Source: a virus
Reading direction: 5' to 3' (one strand)
DNA: 22,786 bases
IMG/VR virus record: IMGVR_UViG_3300013131_001784
Coordinates: 1-22,786 of that record
Each line of letters starts with the position of its first letter. The first letter of the stretch is position 1. Position numbers and translations under genes: made by a program. The notes below the pieces were generated by a model that did no database searches, was not told where the DNA came from, and saw only the letters and a list, made by a program, of their open reading frames with translations. Shown here piece after piece: positions 13,577-21,179 of the stretch.

Positions 13577-14144
13577 TCTTTCCTCGGATGAACGTGTGTA
13601 CGTCTAGGAACTGCTTACGCTCGACGGGGCTGAGTTCTGACTCGGGTATTACCCCCTCCGCGAAAAGCCAAAACCGACCGGCCAACCTCCCAATCAAGTA
13701 GGCGTCCGCTTCGTTGTGGTTCCAACGACCCCCGCCCCCGGTGTCTGCCTTCGCGGCATCGACCATGTCGCCCTTGAGCATCTTCCATCCGGCGGGGCGT
13801 TGGATGGATTCTCGGGCGTGGGCTTTCCCTTGGCCGGGAGAGAAGAACACCACGTCTCGGCGCTCCAGCTTGAGGGCCTCGTTGGAGTACAAGAACAACC
13901 CGTACATCCCTTCCGAGAATAGGTCATTGAAGATGGGAGACTCGATACCGACCCGATCTGGCTTGGTGCGCTGAATCAGAGCGCGGAGAGATTCCCGCAA
14001 GAAGATGTACCGATCCACGAAGGTCACGTCGGCTTTCGTAGCGAACCGTCCACGGTCTACGCAACGGGCAGAGCCAGTGGCGTCGGTGTCATGTACCGCC
14101 CAACCGAAGTTGGTGAGGCTAGGATCGAGGCCAAGTACAATCAC
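13488..14144 (-). CDS. ruvC: RuvC-like Holliday-junction resolvase
   Basis: 218 aa. Start is GTG 14144, preceded by a strong AGGAG. The RNase H-like fold carries D7 in MIVLGLDPSLTNFGWAV, E68 in RVGIESPIF, and the C-terminal acidic pair HNEADAYLIG (E145/D147). These match the three to four metal-binding residues of RuvC (D-E-...-DxxD). It should cut four-way junctions and branched DNA formed during phage replication and packaging. A basic stretch at the end (KNAGKTIKKG) may bind DNA. The protein is longer than E. coli RuvC (173 aa). Its 5' leader contains a 12-bp hairpin, and the 3' end overlaps the following gene by 89 nt. RuvC-type resolvases are common in phages; specificity is not deducible. 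Confidence 0.9.
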   Translation of the reverse strand: MIVLGLDPSLTNFGWAVHDTDATGSARCVDRGRFATKADVTFVDRYIFLRESLRALIQRTKPDRVGIESPIFNDLFSEGMYGLFLYSNEALKLERRDVVFFSPGQGKAHARESIQRPAGWKMLKGDMVDAAKADTGGGGRWNHNEADAYLIGRLAGRFWLFAEGVIPESELSPVERKQFLDVHTFIRGKNAGKTIKKGLLFREEDRYFRWSQAPDSSD

Positions 14145-14159
14145 GGCGCTCCTAGTAGA

Positions 14160-14192
14160 ACGCCGGTCGGCCCGCGAGGAGCCGACCGGCGT
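14160..14192 (-). promoter_or_regulatory. 12-bp hairpin in the ruvC leader
   Basis: On the minus strand ACGCCGGTCGGC pairs perfectly with GCCGACCGGCGT around a 9-nt loop (TCCTCGCGG). It ends 15 nt before the ruvC GTG, leaving only the AGGAG ribosome site and TTCTACT between. No U-tract follows, so this is not a typical terminator; leader stability, processing, or translational control are alternatives. Confidence 0.6.
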
Positions 14193-14210
14193 CGGGATTG
14201 GTTGGTGCGT

Positions 14211-14233
14211 GGAAAAGCCCGGCGTGAACCGGG
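14211..14233 (-). terminator. Possible intrinsic terminator after ssb
   Basis: Read leftward, CCCGG-TTCACG-CCGGG forms a short 5-bp hairpin directly followed by CTTTTCC, a small U-run. It lies 173 nt after the SSB stop and 67 nt before the ruvC start. The stem is short; partial termination is plausible, reducing ruvC expression relative to ssb. Confidence 0.4.
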
Positions 14234-14405
14234 GATTCCTTTTCTCCTTGCGCCTCGCACCCTGCGCGACGGTGACCCGGAAGGACGTTGCGGGTCGGAG
14301 ACGTAGTGGCGACGCTCGCTAGCAGGAGGGTACCGCGAGCTTCACCGGGGTCGCAGGGCGATGCGAAATCCCCGATCCGGCGTCGCCGCCGCCGGTTGGT
14401 CTAGG

Positions 14406-15116
14406 TCATCCGAGGATGTCGTCGAGCATATTGTCGAAGTCGGCGCTGTTCGACGGGGTGACACCGCCGCCCGCGACCGGACCGCCCCCGCCCGCACGAC
14501 CGAGACGCTCGCGGATCTGGTCGATGGTGAGATCCTGAGCCAACTCGGTGTTGATGGAGCTGAGGTGGTTCTTGACCGCCTCGATGATCGGACCCGCCTT
14601 GTCCTTCTCCGCGAGCTTGCGGAAGAGAGACTCGCGGCACGGCGAGAGGGTCATCTTCTGGTACTGCGTGTCGGTGCAGGCGATGGTGAGGTCGTGCTGA
14701 CCGAGCGGGAACTCGCGGTGGTTCTGCTCGATGTTCCGGTACTTGTCCGTGGAGAAGATCCACGGCATCACCGAGAACTCGCCGTTCTGGAACCGCGCCT
14801 TGTCGAGGTTGCCCGCCGTGTCCGTCGGCCACTTGCAGATCAGCGTGGCGACCTGCATCTTCGACGGGGTGCCTCCGGCGATCTTGACGTACTCGGGACC
14901 CTTGTCGATGAAGTAGCCGACGCCCTGGAGGTAGAGGCGCTTGCACCCGATGAACTTCGGGGTGGGGGCCTCCAGATTGGGCTTGCCGTCCTCGGCTCCG
15001 GGCCACCACACGAAGGAGACACGATACTTCTCGCCCTCCTTGGCCTTGAACCGCTTGGTCTTGCCGGAGAGGTTGTCGTCACCGGAACCGAAACCGAACT
15101 CTGAGTATCCGCTCAT
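14406..15116 (-). CDS. Single-stranded DNA-binding protein-like
   Basis: 236 aa from ATG 15116. The N-terminus is Gly-rich, followed by beta-rich sequence (RFKAKEGEKYRVSFVWWPG, then FIGCKRLYLQGVGYFIDKGPEYVKIAGG, PSKMQVATLICKWPTD), consistent with an OB-like fold, and conserved aromatic/basic strands. The C-terminal third has a Gly-rich linker (GRAGGGGPVAGGGVTP) and an acidic tail, NSADFDNMLDDILG, as expected of an SSB interaction tip. It lies beside RecA, a UvsY-like candidate and RuvC, in the position gp32 would hold in T4-like recombination. It could contain a zinc (few Cys: C58, C110, C165, C178), as gp32 does, but the pattern is not typical. Function inferred from architecture and context. 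Confidence 0.7.
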   Translation of the reverse strand: MSGYSEFGFGSGDDNLSGKTKRFKAKEGEKYRVSFVWWPGAEDGKPNLEAPTPKFIGCKRLYLQGVGYFIDKGPEYVKIAGGTPSKMQVATLICKWPTDTAGNLDKARFQNGEFSVMPWIFSTDKYRNIEQNHREFPLGQHDLTIACTDTQYQKMTLSPCRESLFRKLAEKDKAGPIIEAVKNHLSSINTELAQDLTIDQIRERLGRAGGGGPVAGGGVTPSNSADFDNMLDDILG

Positions 15117-15215
15117 GTTGCTTCTCTCTTCTCGTTGGGGGTGTGTAGGGCGACGGGTCAGTTAGTTGAAGGACGCCCCACGGAATCTATTACGCTCTGA
15201 GGAGCCTGATTCGGG
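15117..15215. other. 99-bp gap between UvsY-like gene and ssb
   Basis: The leftward strand contains CGTAATAGATTCC, which could be a weak -10 (TAATAG), but the matching -35 is poor. A loose GGGCG/CGCCC pair spans 15148-15178. The last part (CACACCCCCAACGAG) is shared with the recA leader. No ORF is seen. Confidence 0.35.
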
Positions 15216-15974
15216 TCAGAAAAGATCGATCAGGCTGTCGATTTGATCCGCCGTCTCGGACGGCGTGGGTAGCTCCCGCTTCTCCGGGAGCGATCCGACT
15301 ACTTCGTCTACTACGGCGTCAGCGGCGGCGTCCGTTACGGACTCGTCGCCTTGGAGGTCGGGAACGTCCGCCGGAGGGGTCGAGGGGTGCTTGTCGATGT
15401 TGGAGAGAACCGAGTCGAGGAGCGCGTCTACCCCGTCGGCGGCGCGGTCTGGGATTGCCGCCGTAGAGCCGGGAGCCCGGATGCCCCAGCGACCGCCGAG
15501 CGAGATTTCCTCCTGGCAGATTTTGAGCTGGTCCCGGAGGCGAGACGAGATGTCCTTGAGGTCTGCCCGCTTGGTACGGACGACGACCAGCACAGCCTCT
15601 AGGTCTTCGACGGCGAAGCCGAGCTTGTCGATCTCTTCTTTGGAGGACCGGAGCTTCGTCGCGGCGATGGCCTCGCGGTCAGCGACGTTGCGCCCCGCCC
15701 GGACTTCAGGGTCGTTCGTGAGGAGCCCCTGCACCTCTAGCTTGAAGTCGGCCTGAGCGCGACGGTGCTCCCGCTTGTACCAATGGAGGTCCTGCGAGAC
15801 ATCGAGGAAGATCCGCTCGCACCGGGATAGCATCCCCCGACACTCGGCGATCTTCTGGTTGAGACGCTTCGGGCCGAGCGCGAGCGGGTCGGCATCGAGT
15901 TCGACCTGCATCCCGGACAGGTCCACGTAGAGCGCGTCGAACCGAGCCGGAGAAGTATCGGGAGCGTTGCTCAT
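15216..15974 (-). CDS. Helical protein, candidate UvsY-type recombination mediator
   Basis: 252 aa from ATG 15974, in an ATGA overlap with the gene before. An in-frame extension to 16082 is Arg/Ser-rich, has no ribosome site, and would overlap by 112 nt, so it is rejected. Residues 12-155 are almost wholly helical, with three helices: KRLNQKIAECRGMLSRCERI, YKREHRRAQADFKLEVQGLL, and KEEIDKLGFAVEDLEAVLVV continuing to RDQLKICQEEI. A charged, Pro/Asp-rich linker follows and the very end, QIDSLIDLF, is an acidic-hydrophobic tip like those of SSB proteins. The layout (helix bundle, then a long helix that ends near an aromatic) recalls T4 UvsY, which loads UvsX onto gp32-coated DNA; the neighbours (SSB, RecA) fit. 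There is no direct sequence proof. Confidence 0.5.
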   Translation of the reverse strand: MSNAPDTSPARFDALYVDLSGMQVELDADPLALGPKRLNQKIAECRGMLSRCERIFLDVSQDLHWYKREHRRAQADFKLEVQGLLTNDPEVRAGRNVADREAIAATKLRSSKEEIDKLGFAVEDLEAVLVVVRTKRADLKDISSRLRDQLKICQEEISLGGRWGIRAPGSTAAIPDRAADGVDALLDSVLSNIDKHPSTPPADVPDLQGDESVTDAAADAVVDEVVGSLPEKRELPTPSETADQIDSLIDLF

Positions 15975-16393
15975 TCCTTGGCCGGGGCAGGAGGCTGACT
16001 TCCGTTCCCGTTCGCGTGATCGAGCACGGAGACGAGAACCTGGGCGTAGTTCTGTTTGATGCCGCGAATCGCCGCCTCGCACGACGACGGAGAGATATTA
16101 CCCCCGGCCATCGCGTTACGGTGGGCCGCGATGTCGGCTTCGCGGGCGAGGAGACACGAGGCGACGAGCGCCTCCTGGAGAGTCATGGCGGTCATCGTCG
16201 TCGAGGTGTCCGACTCGTCGCCCGTCGCGAGGAGATCCTGACCCCCGTCCTCTTGGACGGTGTTCCACGCGGCGGAGAAGCCGACGTAAGTATCGCCGAA
16301 CTTGCCCTTCACGCTACGGGTGGCGACTACCTTGGTGACGCGGAGGTTCGCCTTGACTCGCTTGACTAGATCGCGGATTTCGTCGTTGCTCAT
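15971..16393 (-). CDS. Unrecognised protein, 140 aa
   Basis: ATG 16393 follows a good AAAGAGG (about 9 nt). The start reads MSNDEIRDLVKRVKANLRVT, a basic helix, then KVVATRSVKGKFGDTYVGFSAAWNTVQEDGG, likely beta-strands with a basic loop, and a helix-rich end (LQEALVASCLLAREADIAAHR, then SCEAAIRGIKQNYAQVLVSVL) with a Pro-rich tail. No known motif. The gene is coupled by ATGA overlap to the UvsY-like candidate and followed by SSB. Basic N-terminal half and context make a DNA-binding or recombination accessory role likely, but this is inference. Confidence 0.68.
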   Translation of the reverse strand: MSNDEIRDLVKRVKANLRVTKVVATRSVKGKFGDTYVGFSAAWNTVQEDGGQDLLATGDESDTSTTMTAMTLQEALVASCLLAREADIAAHRNAMAGGNISPSSCEAAIRGIKQNYAQVLVSVLDHANGNGSQPPAPAKE

Positions 16394-16441
16394 GTTGTCC
16401 AGCCTCTTTGGTGGGCGGTGGTAACTTCCTTACGCCTTTCG

Positions 16442-18781
16442 CTAGGAAATCGAGGCTAGAAGTCTCTGCTTGAGAAGGGTGTTACGGGCGCTTTCCCGCT
16501 CATTGGCGACGGCCCGGACGACCGCCGAGCGGGTACCCACGAGGACGACTTTCTTACGGGCGCGGGTAATCGCCGTGTAGAAGAGGTTGCGCTGTAGCTG
16601 GTGCGAGAACGAGTTGACGACCGGCATCACAATGCAGTCGTACTCTAGGCCCTGGCACTTATGGACCGTGACTGCGTAGGCGAGCCGTAGAACGGTCGGC
16701 ACCTTGGCGAACGGCACCTTGACGTGGAGCACCGGGGGGCCGTGGATCTTGATCTCGACCTCTTTGTTCTTGCGGTCGATAGAAACGAGCTTCCCTACGT
16801 CGCCGTTGAACACCCCGAGCTTGTAATCGTTCTTGACGACCATGATGCGGTCGTCCTCGCGGAGAACGTCCGAGCCGAGCTTCATCTCCCGCAACGTGGG
16901 CTGCTTGGGATTGAGTAGTTCCCGGAGCCGGGAGTTGAGCGTAGTAACCCCCACGGCCCCGGCGTGACGAGGCGAGAGCACCTGAAAGTTCCGGCGCTGC
17001 TCATATAGCTTTGAAGCGATATTGCACACGAGGTCGGCGACCTTGTCCTCGTCGCTGACCTCTAGCAAAGCGAAGTCGCTCCCGACCGGAGCCTCCGGCA
17101 CCTCGCCCCGGTACACGTCATGGGCGGCGTGGATGATCGGGCTGGTGTCGGCCTGACGGAAAATCTCCGTGAGCGCGACCGTTGGGAAGATGCCCGAGGC
17201 AATCAAGTCACGCAGCACGTTGCCGGGACCGACCGACGGTAGCTGAGCAGCGTCCCCGACGAACACGAGCCTCGCGTCCTTCCGGGTACACACGAGAATC
17301 CGGTAGAGGAGGTGCTGGTCGATCATCGAGGACTCGTCCACGACGACCACTTGGGCGGGGTGGGGGTTGCCGGGGCCGAATCCCCAATCCTCTCCCTGAC
17401 CGTCCGAGGTAGCGGCGTTACCGTCCCCGTCGCCGACGACGCCCGCGTAGGTAGACTCCCGAGACTCGTCCGAACCGCCGGATGCCTTGAACGCTCGATG
17501 GATCGTTGAGGCGGGTGCGCCCGTGACGCTGGCGATGCGCTTGGCGGCGATGCCCGTCGGCGCGAGTAGAAGGAACGGGATGCCCGCCTCTTGAAGGAGC
17601 AAGACCGCCATCCGAAGGCTAGTTGTCTTGCCGGTGCCGGGGAGCCCGGAGATGACCGACACGGGTTCCGTGAGGGCGTGGACGACGCCTTGTACTTGGA
17701 GACCGGAGAGCGAAACTCCCCCGACTGAGCCGAGCCGAGCGAGCGCCGCTTGTACCGCGCCCCGAAGAGTCAAAGCCCCCGTTGCGTCATCGACGGCGAG
17801 CGCCTTGACGCACGCGGCCTCTTGGTCCGAGGGAATCACCGCGTTCCGAGCGCGGTCCATTAGCATTTGGGCCGACTCCGACTCCATGCGGTACGACCAC
17901 GGATCATAGATGGCCGTCGTTCCGGGCTGAGTCGTCCGGTCGAGGACGAGCAATCCCGCGTTGGCAGCGGCCTTGACGGTCTGGGCGATGTCGGCGTCAG
18001 CGAAGCCGGGGTCCATGCCCCGTACCGCCCCGAGTAGCTCGCCGCTGATCGCGAACAAGTGCCCGAATCCCTTGCCCGACCGAGCCGCGTAGAGCACCGC
18101 CCCGAAAAGCCGCTTCGGGTTCGCCGCCGAACAGTCAAGATGAAGTCGAGTCGCTACCGAGTCGGCCTCGTGGAACGAAAACCCGTCAATTTGGACGAGG
18201 CTCCACGGGTCCGTCGAGAGTACCTCTTGCGCCTTGTCTCCGAAGTGCGACCAAACTTGACGGATGCGACCCTGCGGCAATCCGAGGTCGTTCAAGAAGT
18301 CGAGCGCGAGGAAATGCGAGCGGGCTGCTTGCCACCGCGAGTGGACATGGAGCGCCGTGAACTTGGTGAGGCCGGGGGCCTCGCGGATTTTCTCCGGATC
18401 AAGGAGCGCCTTGTTTAGCTCGTTGCCGAAGTGCGTCTTCAGGCTAGCAGCGACCGAGGGGCCGATGCCGTGAGAAACAAGCACCTTCTCGCAGGTATCC
18501 GCGTCCCAATCGCTCTTGATGATGGGGGCGCGGGTGACGCGAATCTGCCGCCCGTATTGAGGGTGGTCGTCCCACACGCCTTCCCACCCGAACCAAGTAC
18601 CGACGCCGACCTTCAAGCCGGGGATGTCGCCCCGGATAGTGATTTGCCCCGACAAGGCAACGGCTTCGGGATTCTCGGTTACTGATTCAGAGTCGAGCAC
18701 CATGCGGAGGACGTAGAACGCCTTGGCGGCGTTCTCAAAGACGACGCTGTGGACCCGACCGCTGAAATACGACGGCTTCAT
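16442..18781 (-). CDS. RecD2-like superfamily 1B helicase
   Basis: 779 aa from ATG 18781, in an ATGA overlap with the small gene upstream. The N-terminal region (FSGRVHSVVFENAAKAFYVL, then GWEGVWDDHPQYGRQI) is the OB-like domain of RecD2-type enzymes, followed by a helix-hairpin-helix-like region (CEKVLVSHGIGPSVAASL). Helicase motifs: Walker A SGLPGTGKTTSL (~378-389), motif II VVVDESSMID (~480), GDAAQLPSVGPGNVLRDL, TEIFRQ, and AYAVTVHKCQGLEYD (~703) with FYTAITRARKKVVLVG near the C-terminus. SF1B helicases of this type move 5'->3'. No RecB or RecC partner is present, as in Deinococcus RecD2. In phages, T4 Dda is a functional parallel. Likely roles are fork restart or branch processing. About 50 residues around 430-470 (GGSDESRESTYAGVVGDGDG) look like an inserted linker. 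Confidence 0.92.
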   Translation of the reverse strand: MKPSYFSGRVHSVVFENAAKAFYVLRMVLDSESVTENPEAVALSGQITIRGDIPGLKVGVGTWFGWEGVWDDHPQYGRQIRVTRAPIIKSDWDADTCEKVLVSHGIGPSVAASLKTHFGNELNKALLDPEKIREAPGLTKFTALHVHSRWQAARSHFLALDFLNDLGLPQGRIRQVWSHFGDKAQEVLSTDPWSLVQIDGFSFHEADSVATRLHLDCSAANPKRLFGAVLYAARSGKGFGHLFAISGELLGAVRGMDPGFADADIAQTVKAAANAGLLVLDRTTQPGTTAIYDPWSYRMESESAQMLMDRARNAVIPSDQEAACVKALAVDDATGALTLRGAVQAALARLGSVGGVSLSGLQVQGVVHALTEPVSVISGLPGTGKTTSLRMAVLLLQEAGIPFLLLAPTGIAAKRIASVTGAPASTIHRAFKASGGSDESRESTYAGVVGDGDGNAATSDGQGEDWGFGPGNPHPAQVVVVDESSMIDQHLLYRILVCTRKDARLVFVGDAAQLPSVGPGNVLRDLIASGIFPTVALTEIFRQADTSPIIHAAHDVYRGEVPEAPVGSDFALLEVSDEDKVADLVCNIASKLYEQRRNFQVLSPRHAGAVGVTTLNSRLRELLNPKQPTLREMKLGSDVLREDDRIMVVKNDYKLGVFNGDVGKLVSIDRKNKEVEIKIHGPPVLHVKVPFAKVPTVLRLAYAVTVHKCQGLEYDCIVMPVVNSFSHQLQRNLFYTAITRARKKVVLVGTRSAVVRAVANERESARNTLLKQRLLASIS

Positions 18782-19233
18782 CGAACCTTGAGTTGATCGA
18801 GCGCGACCCGGAGTTGTTCCAGACCCTCTAGATTTACGCCTTCAGGCGTGATCGGGTTCCACCTAACGGGAACCGCCGCCACGATACAACGATGCCCCGG
18901 AAGGTAGGAGAGAGGAAACGGCACCTCGCCCACCTTCCAGGAATCTCCGGATCGGGTTAGGACCCCCGTCTCTCGGAAGGTGAGCATACGGTGAGGATAG
19001 AGGTGGTGCCCGAACGGGCAATCCTCTCTCCAGTAGCAGGAACCCAGACCGCGCTGGTCCGCCGGACGGTGAGAGGGGGCGAGGTGGAACGCGAGAACCT
19101 GGATCTCTACGCCGTCGAACGGCGAAAGATCCAGGGACCCAGAAGCGTCGTCGCCCTCAAAACGAAGAATCGGCCCGTCCTCATAGAACAGGCCGACCCC
19201 TACTAGCACGGGAGGGTATTTCGGGGAGTCCAA
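18778..19233 (-). CDS. Unrecognised small protein with possible CCHH zinc site
   Basis: 151 aa. The best start is TTG 19233, 17 nt after the RNR stop; upstream is a GTAAAGTC element rather than a good Shine-Dalgarno. Mid-protein, C66-YWRED-C72-PFG-H76-HLYP-H81 has the spacing of a small zinc-binding loop (C-x5-C-x3-H-x4-H). The rest is beta-rich, Pro-containing and not membrane-bound; no enzyme motif is seen. It overlaps recD by 4 nt and lies directly after RNR. Zinc binding is inferred; it could be a helicase cofactor or a nucleic-acid-binding protein. Confidence 0.65.
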   Translation of the reverse strand: MDSPKYPPVLVGVGLFYEDGPILRFEGDDASGSLDLSPFDGVEIQVLAFHLAPSHRPADQRGLGSCYWREDCPFGHHLYPHRMLTFRETGVLTRSGDSWKVGEVPFPLSYLPGHRCIVAAVPVRWNPITPEGVNLEGLEQLRVALDQLKVR

Positions 19234-19250
19234 GCCCCGACTTTACCTGA

Positions 19251-21179
19251 TCAGATCTCGCAGACCCCGCCCACGCACGCGGCCTCTTGCGAACCGTGAC
19301 CCTCGTCCATCTGCTCGTAGAGCGATAGGTCGCCGAAATTGATCCGGGGCATCTCACTCTCGGACTTGAGGTACTCCTCTTCCGTGATCTCGATGTACGG
19401 GGCGAGACGGTACACGCCGCCGTCATACGGCAGGAAGCTCAGGCCGGTTACCTCATCGAAGTTCTCGTAGAGCCAATCCCCGACCGCCTTCCACTCGTCG
19501 TCGCGGACGTAGATCGTGGCGGATTGGTTGTGGCCCTTCTCGTTGCACCACGTCCGCATGATCTTGAGGTAGCGGTTGAGTTGGTCGAGCGCCTTCTCGT
19601 CGTTCCGGGTCATCGCCGTCTCCGGCGCTTTCACCGGGAACCGGGCGACCCACACGTCCACCTTGTCGTCATCGAGGTTCTCTTGCCCGTTCTCCTTGAA
19701 GACGGGCACCCCGGCGTCCTTGATGAGGCGGAAGAGAGGATCCTTCGACGAGATACGAACGTGCCGGTGGTAGAACTTCGCGTACCGAGGGTGAAAGCCG
19801 CTAGCGCAATCCACGAACTGCGACGAGTTGCCTGAAGGCTTGCCACAGGTGATCGCCGCAGCGCGGTTGATGCCGATGGCGTCCGCTGCAATGATCGCGG
19901 TGCTACGGGCGATGGCGTTCAAGTACTCCATCGCATCGTCGTCCGTCGATAGCGCGGGGTTGTCGCATTGGCCGGTGATGTCCACGCCGAGGAGCCGGTC
20001 CTCGTTGCATAGCTCCGACCACGCCGGACGGAGATACGGGAAGTGCGTGTAGCTGGATTGGACCGCGCCGATCCACGTCGCCGCCCGGACCTTCGTCGCC
20101 ATCGTCTCAACGGTGTCATGCGCCCTCATGACCGCCGCCGTGAGATTGCAAAACTGCCCGCCGCCGCCCTCGCCGGTCCACGGGTCGAGCGCCCGCTTGA
20201 ACCGGAGAAGAATCTCGCCGCAGGGATTACTACGGAATTCGCCGCCGCGCTTCGCGACCTTGTCGGCGGAGACGATGTAGAAGCCGCGCTCGCCCGAACC
20301 CGACTCCGCGAGCGCCTTCCACTCCACGTCGAACGTGGAGCGGTCCGGGCGCTCCGTCCAGACGGCGGAGTTGTTCGCCATGTAGCGGATCGACGGGAAC
20401 GAACCCCGCTTCCAATCCTTCGCGTGGCGCATCTCCTCGTCGCCCGGATCGCTGAAAGAGATCAACGAGGCTCGGCGGAACCCGCCGACCATCACGATCT
20501 CAGCGATCATGCACATCATGTCGTGCGCCTCGATGGGCTTGAGGCGGCGACCGGCAGCGCCCGAGATCGTCTCTGAGGCGAAGTCGAGAACCCGCTTGAG
20601 CGGCTCCGGCCCGGAGGCACGACCGCCCTTGGTCTTGAGGCGAGCGCCCTTCTCGCGGATCTTGGAGTAGTCGAACGCGACCTTGTTGCCACGGTGAAGC
20701 TCAGTCACCGCGAAGAACACCGCGTCGGCCCACCCCTCCGTCGAGTCGTCAATCGCGTAGCCGATCTCCTTGCCGGTCGGCTCAGCGACGACCGGGAGAT
20801 TGTCCACGAACGTGCGCTCAACTGAGAAGCCTACCCCCGTGCCCTGCATGAGGATGTAGAGCGCCTCGCTGAACGCCTTGAGGTTGTCTACGGGGAGGAA
20901 CGAGCAGTTGTACCCACAGGTATTGTCGCGGGCCATCGCGTCGCCCGCACACCACAACGCGCGCATCGACGGCAACACGTCGAAGTTGAGGATGAGCGTG
21001 CGGGCCTTCTCCGACAGATCTGCTGGGACGTTCTTTCCCGTGAAGATGAAATCGACGTAGCGGTCTACCGTCTCGGGCCACGATTCGCGGCGCTTTTCGG
21101 ACTCCAACCACCGCGCATAGGTGCGCGTGTAAACGAACTCACTCAGCAGATTCGGGAAAGAGAACGCCCTGTCGAGCAT
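19251..21179 (-). CDS. nrdJ: Class II (adenosylcobalamin-dependent) ribonucleotide reductase
   Basis: 642 aa from ATG 21179 with GAGGG at about 6 nt. It matches the monomeric B12-dependent ribonucleotide reductase type (Lactobacillus leichmannii RTPR style). FDVLPSMRALWCAG is followed by RDNTCGYNCSFLP (the first active-site Cys region, residues ~85-93). The finger-loop SNPCGEI (around residue 318) holds the thiyl-radical cysteine. GGGGQFCNLTA contains the second reducing Cys. The C-terminus ends C635-VGGV-C640-EI, the mobile disulfide pair re-reduced by thioredoxin-type donors; L. leichmannii ends similarly. No NrdB or activase is needed. The enzyme makes deoxynucleotides from ribonucleotides for phage DNA synthesis, and requires cobalamin from the host. 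The 178-bp gap upstream suggests separate control. Confidence 0.95.
   Translation of the reverse strand: MLDRAFSFPNLLSEFVYTRTYARWLESEKRRESWPETVDRYVDFIFTGKNVPADLSEKARTLILNFDVLPSMRALWCAGDAMARDNTCGYNCSFLPVDNLKAFSEALYILMQGTGVGFSVERTFVDNLPVVAEPTGKEIGYAIDDSTEGWADAVFFAVTELHRGNKVAFDYSKIREKGARLKTKGGRASGPEPLKRVLDFASETISGAAGRRLKPIEAHDMMCMIAEIVMVGGFRRASLISFSDPGDEEMRHAKDWKRGSFPSIRYMANNSAVWTERPDRSTFDVEWKALAESGSGERGFYIVSADKVAKRGGEFRSNPCGEILLRFKRALDPWTGEGGGGQFCNLTAAVMRAHDTVETMATKVRAATWIGAVQSSYTHFPYLRPAWSELCNEDRLLGVDITGQCDNPALSTDDDAMEYLNAIARSTAIIAADAIGINRAAAITCGKPSGNSSQFVDCASGFHPRYAKFYHRHVRISSKDPLFRLIKDAGVPVFKENGQENLDDDKVDVWVARFPVKAPETAMTRNDEKALDQLNRYLKIMRTWCNEKGHNQSATIYVRDDEWKAVGDWLYENFDEVTGLSFLPYDGGVYRLAPYIEITEEEYLKSESEMPRINFGDLSLYEQMDEGHGSQEAACVGGVCEI

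Larger units (their letters stand above)
14145..14405. other. 261-bp intergenic gap between ssb and ruvC
   Basis: This is the longest stretch without a gene in the window. On the leftward RNA it has three possible hairpins: CCGGCG/CGCCGG at 14377-14395 right after ssb, the terminator-like hairpin at 14211-14233, and the 12-bp leader hairpin at 14160-14192. A conventional -35/-10 promoter is not obvious on either strand. No ORF with a credible start fills it. It may separate a highly expressed ssb transcript from the ruvC-recA-Rad50 block. Confidence 0.6.

Noticed and set aside
14361-15104. Plus-strand open frame (247 aa) opposite ssb
   Set aside because: Composition is dominated by Arg, Glu, Leu and Val from antisense GC-rich codons; the minus-strand SSB frame has coherent domain features and an acidic tail.
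15975-16082. Longer N-terminus for the UvsY-like gene
   Set aside because: The extension is Arg/Ser-rich and antisense-like; ATG 15974 sits in an ATGA overlap typical of this operon.
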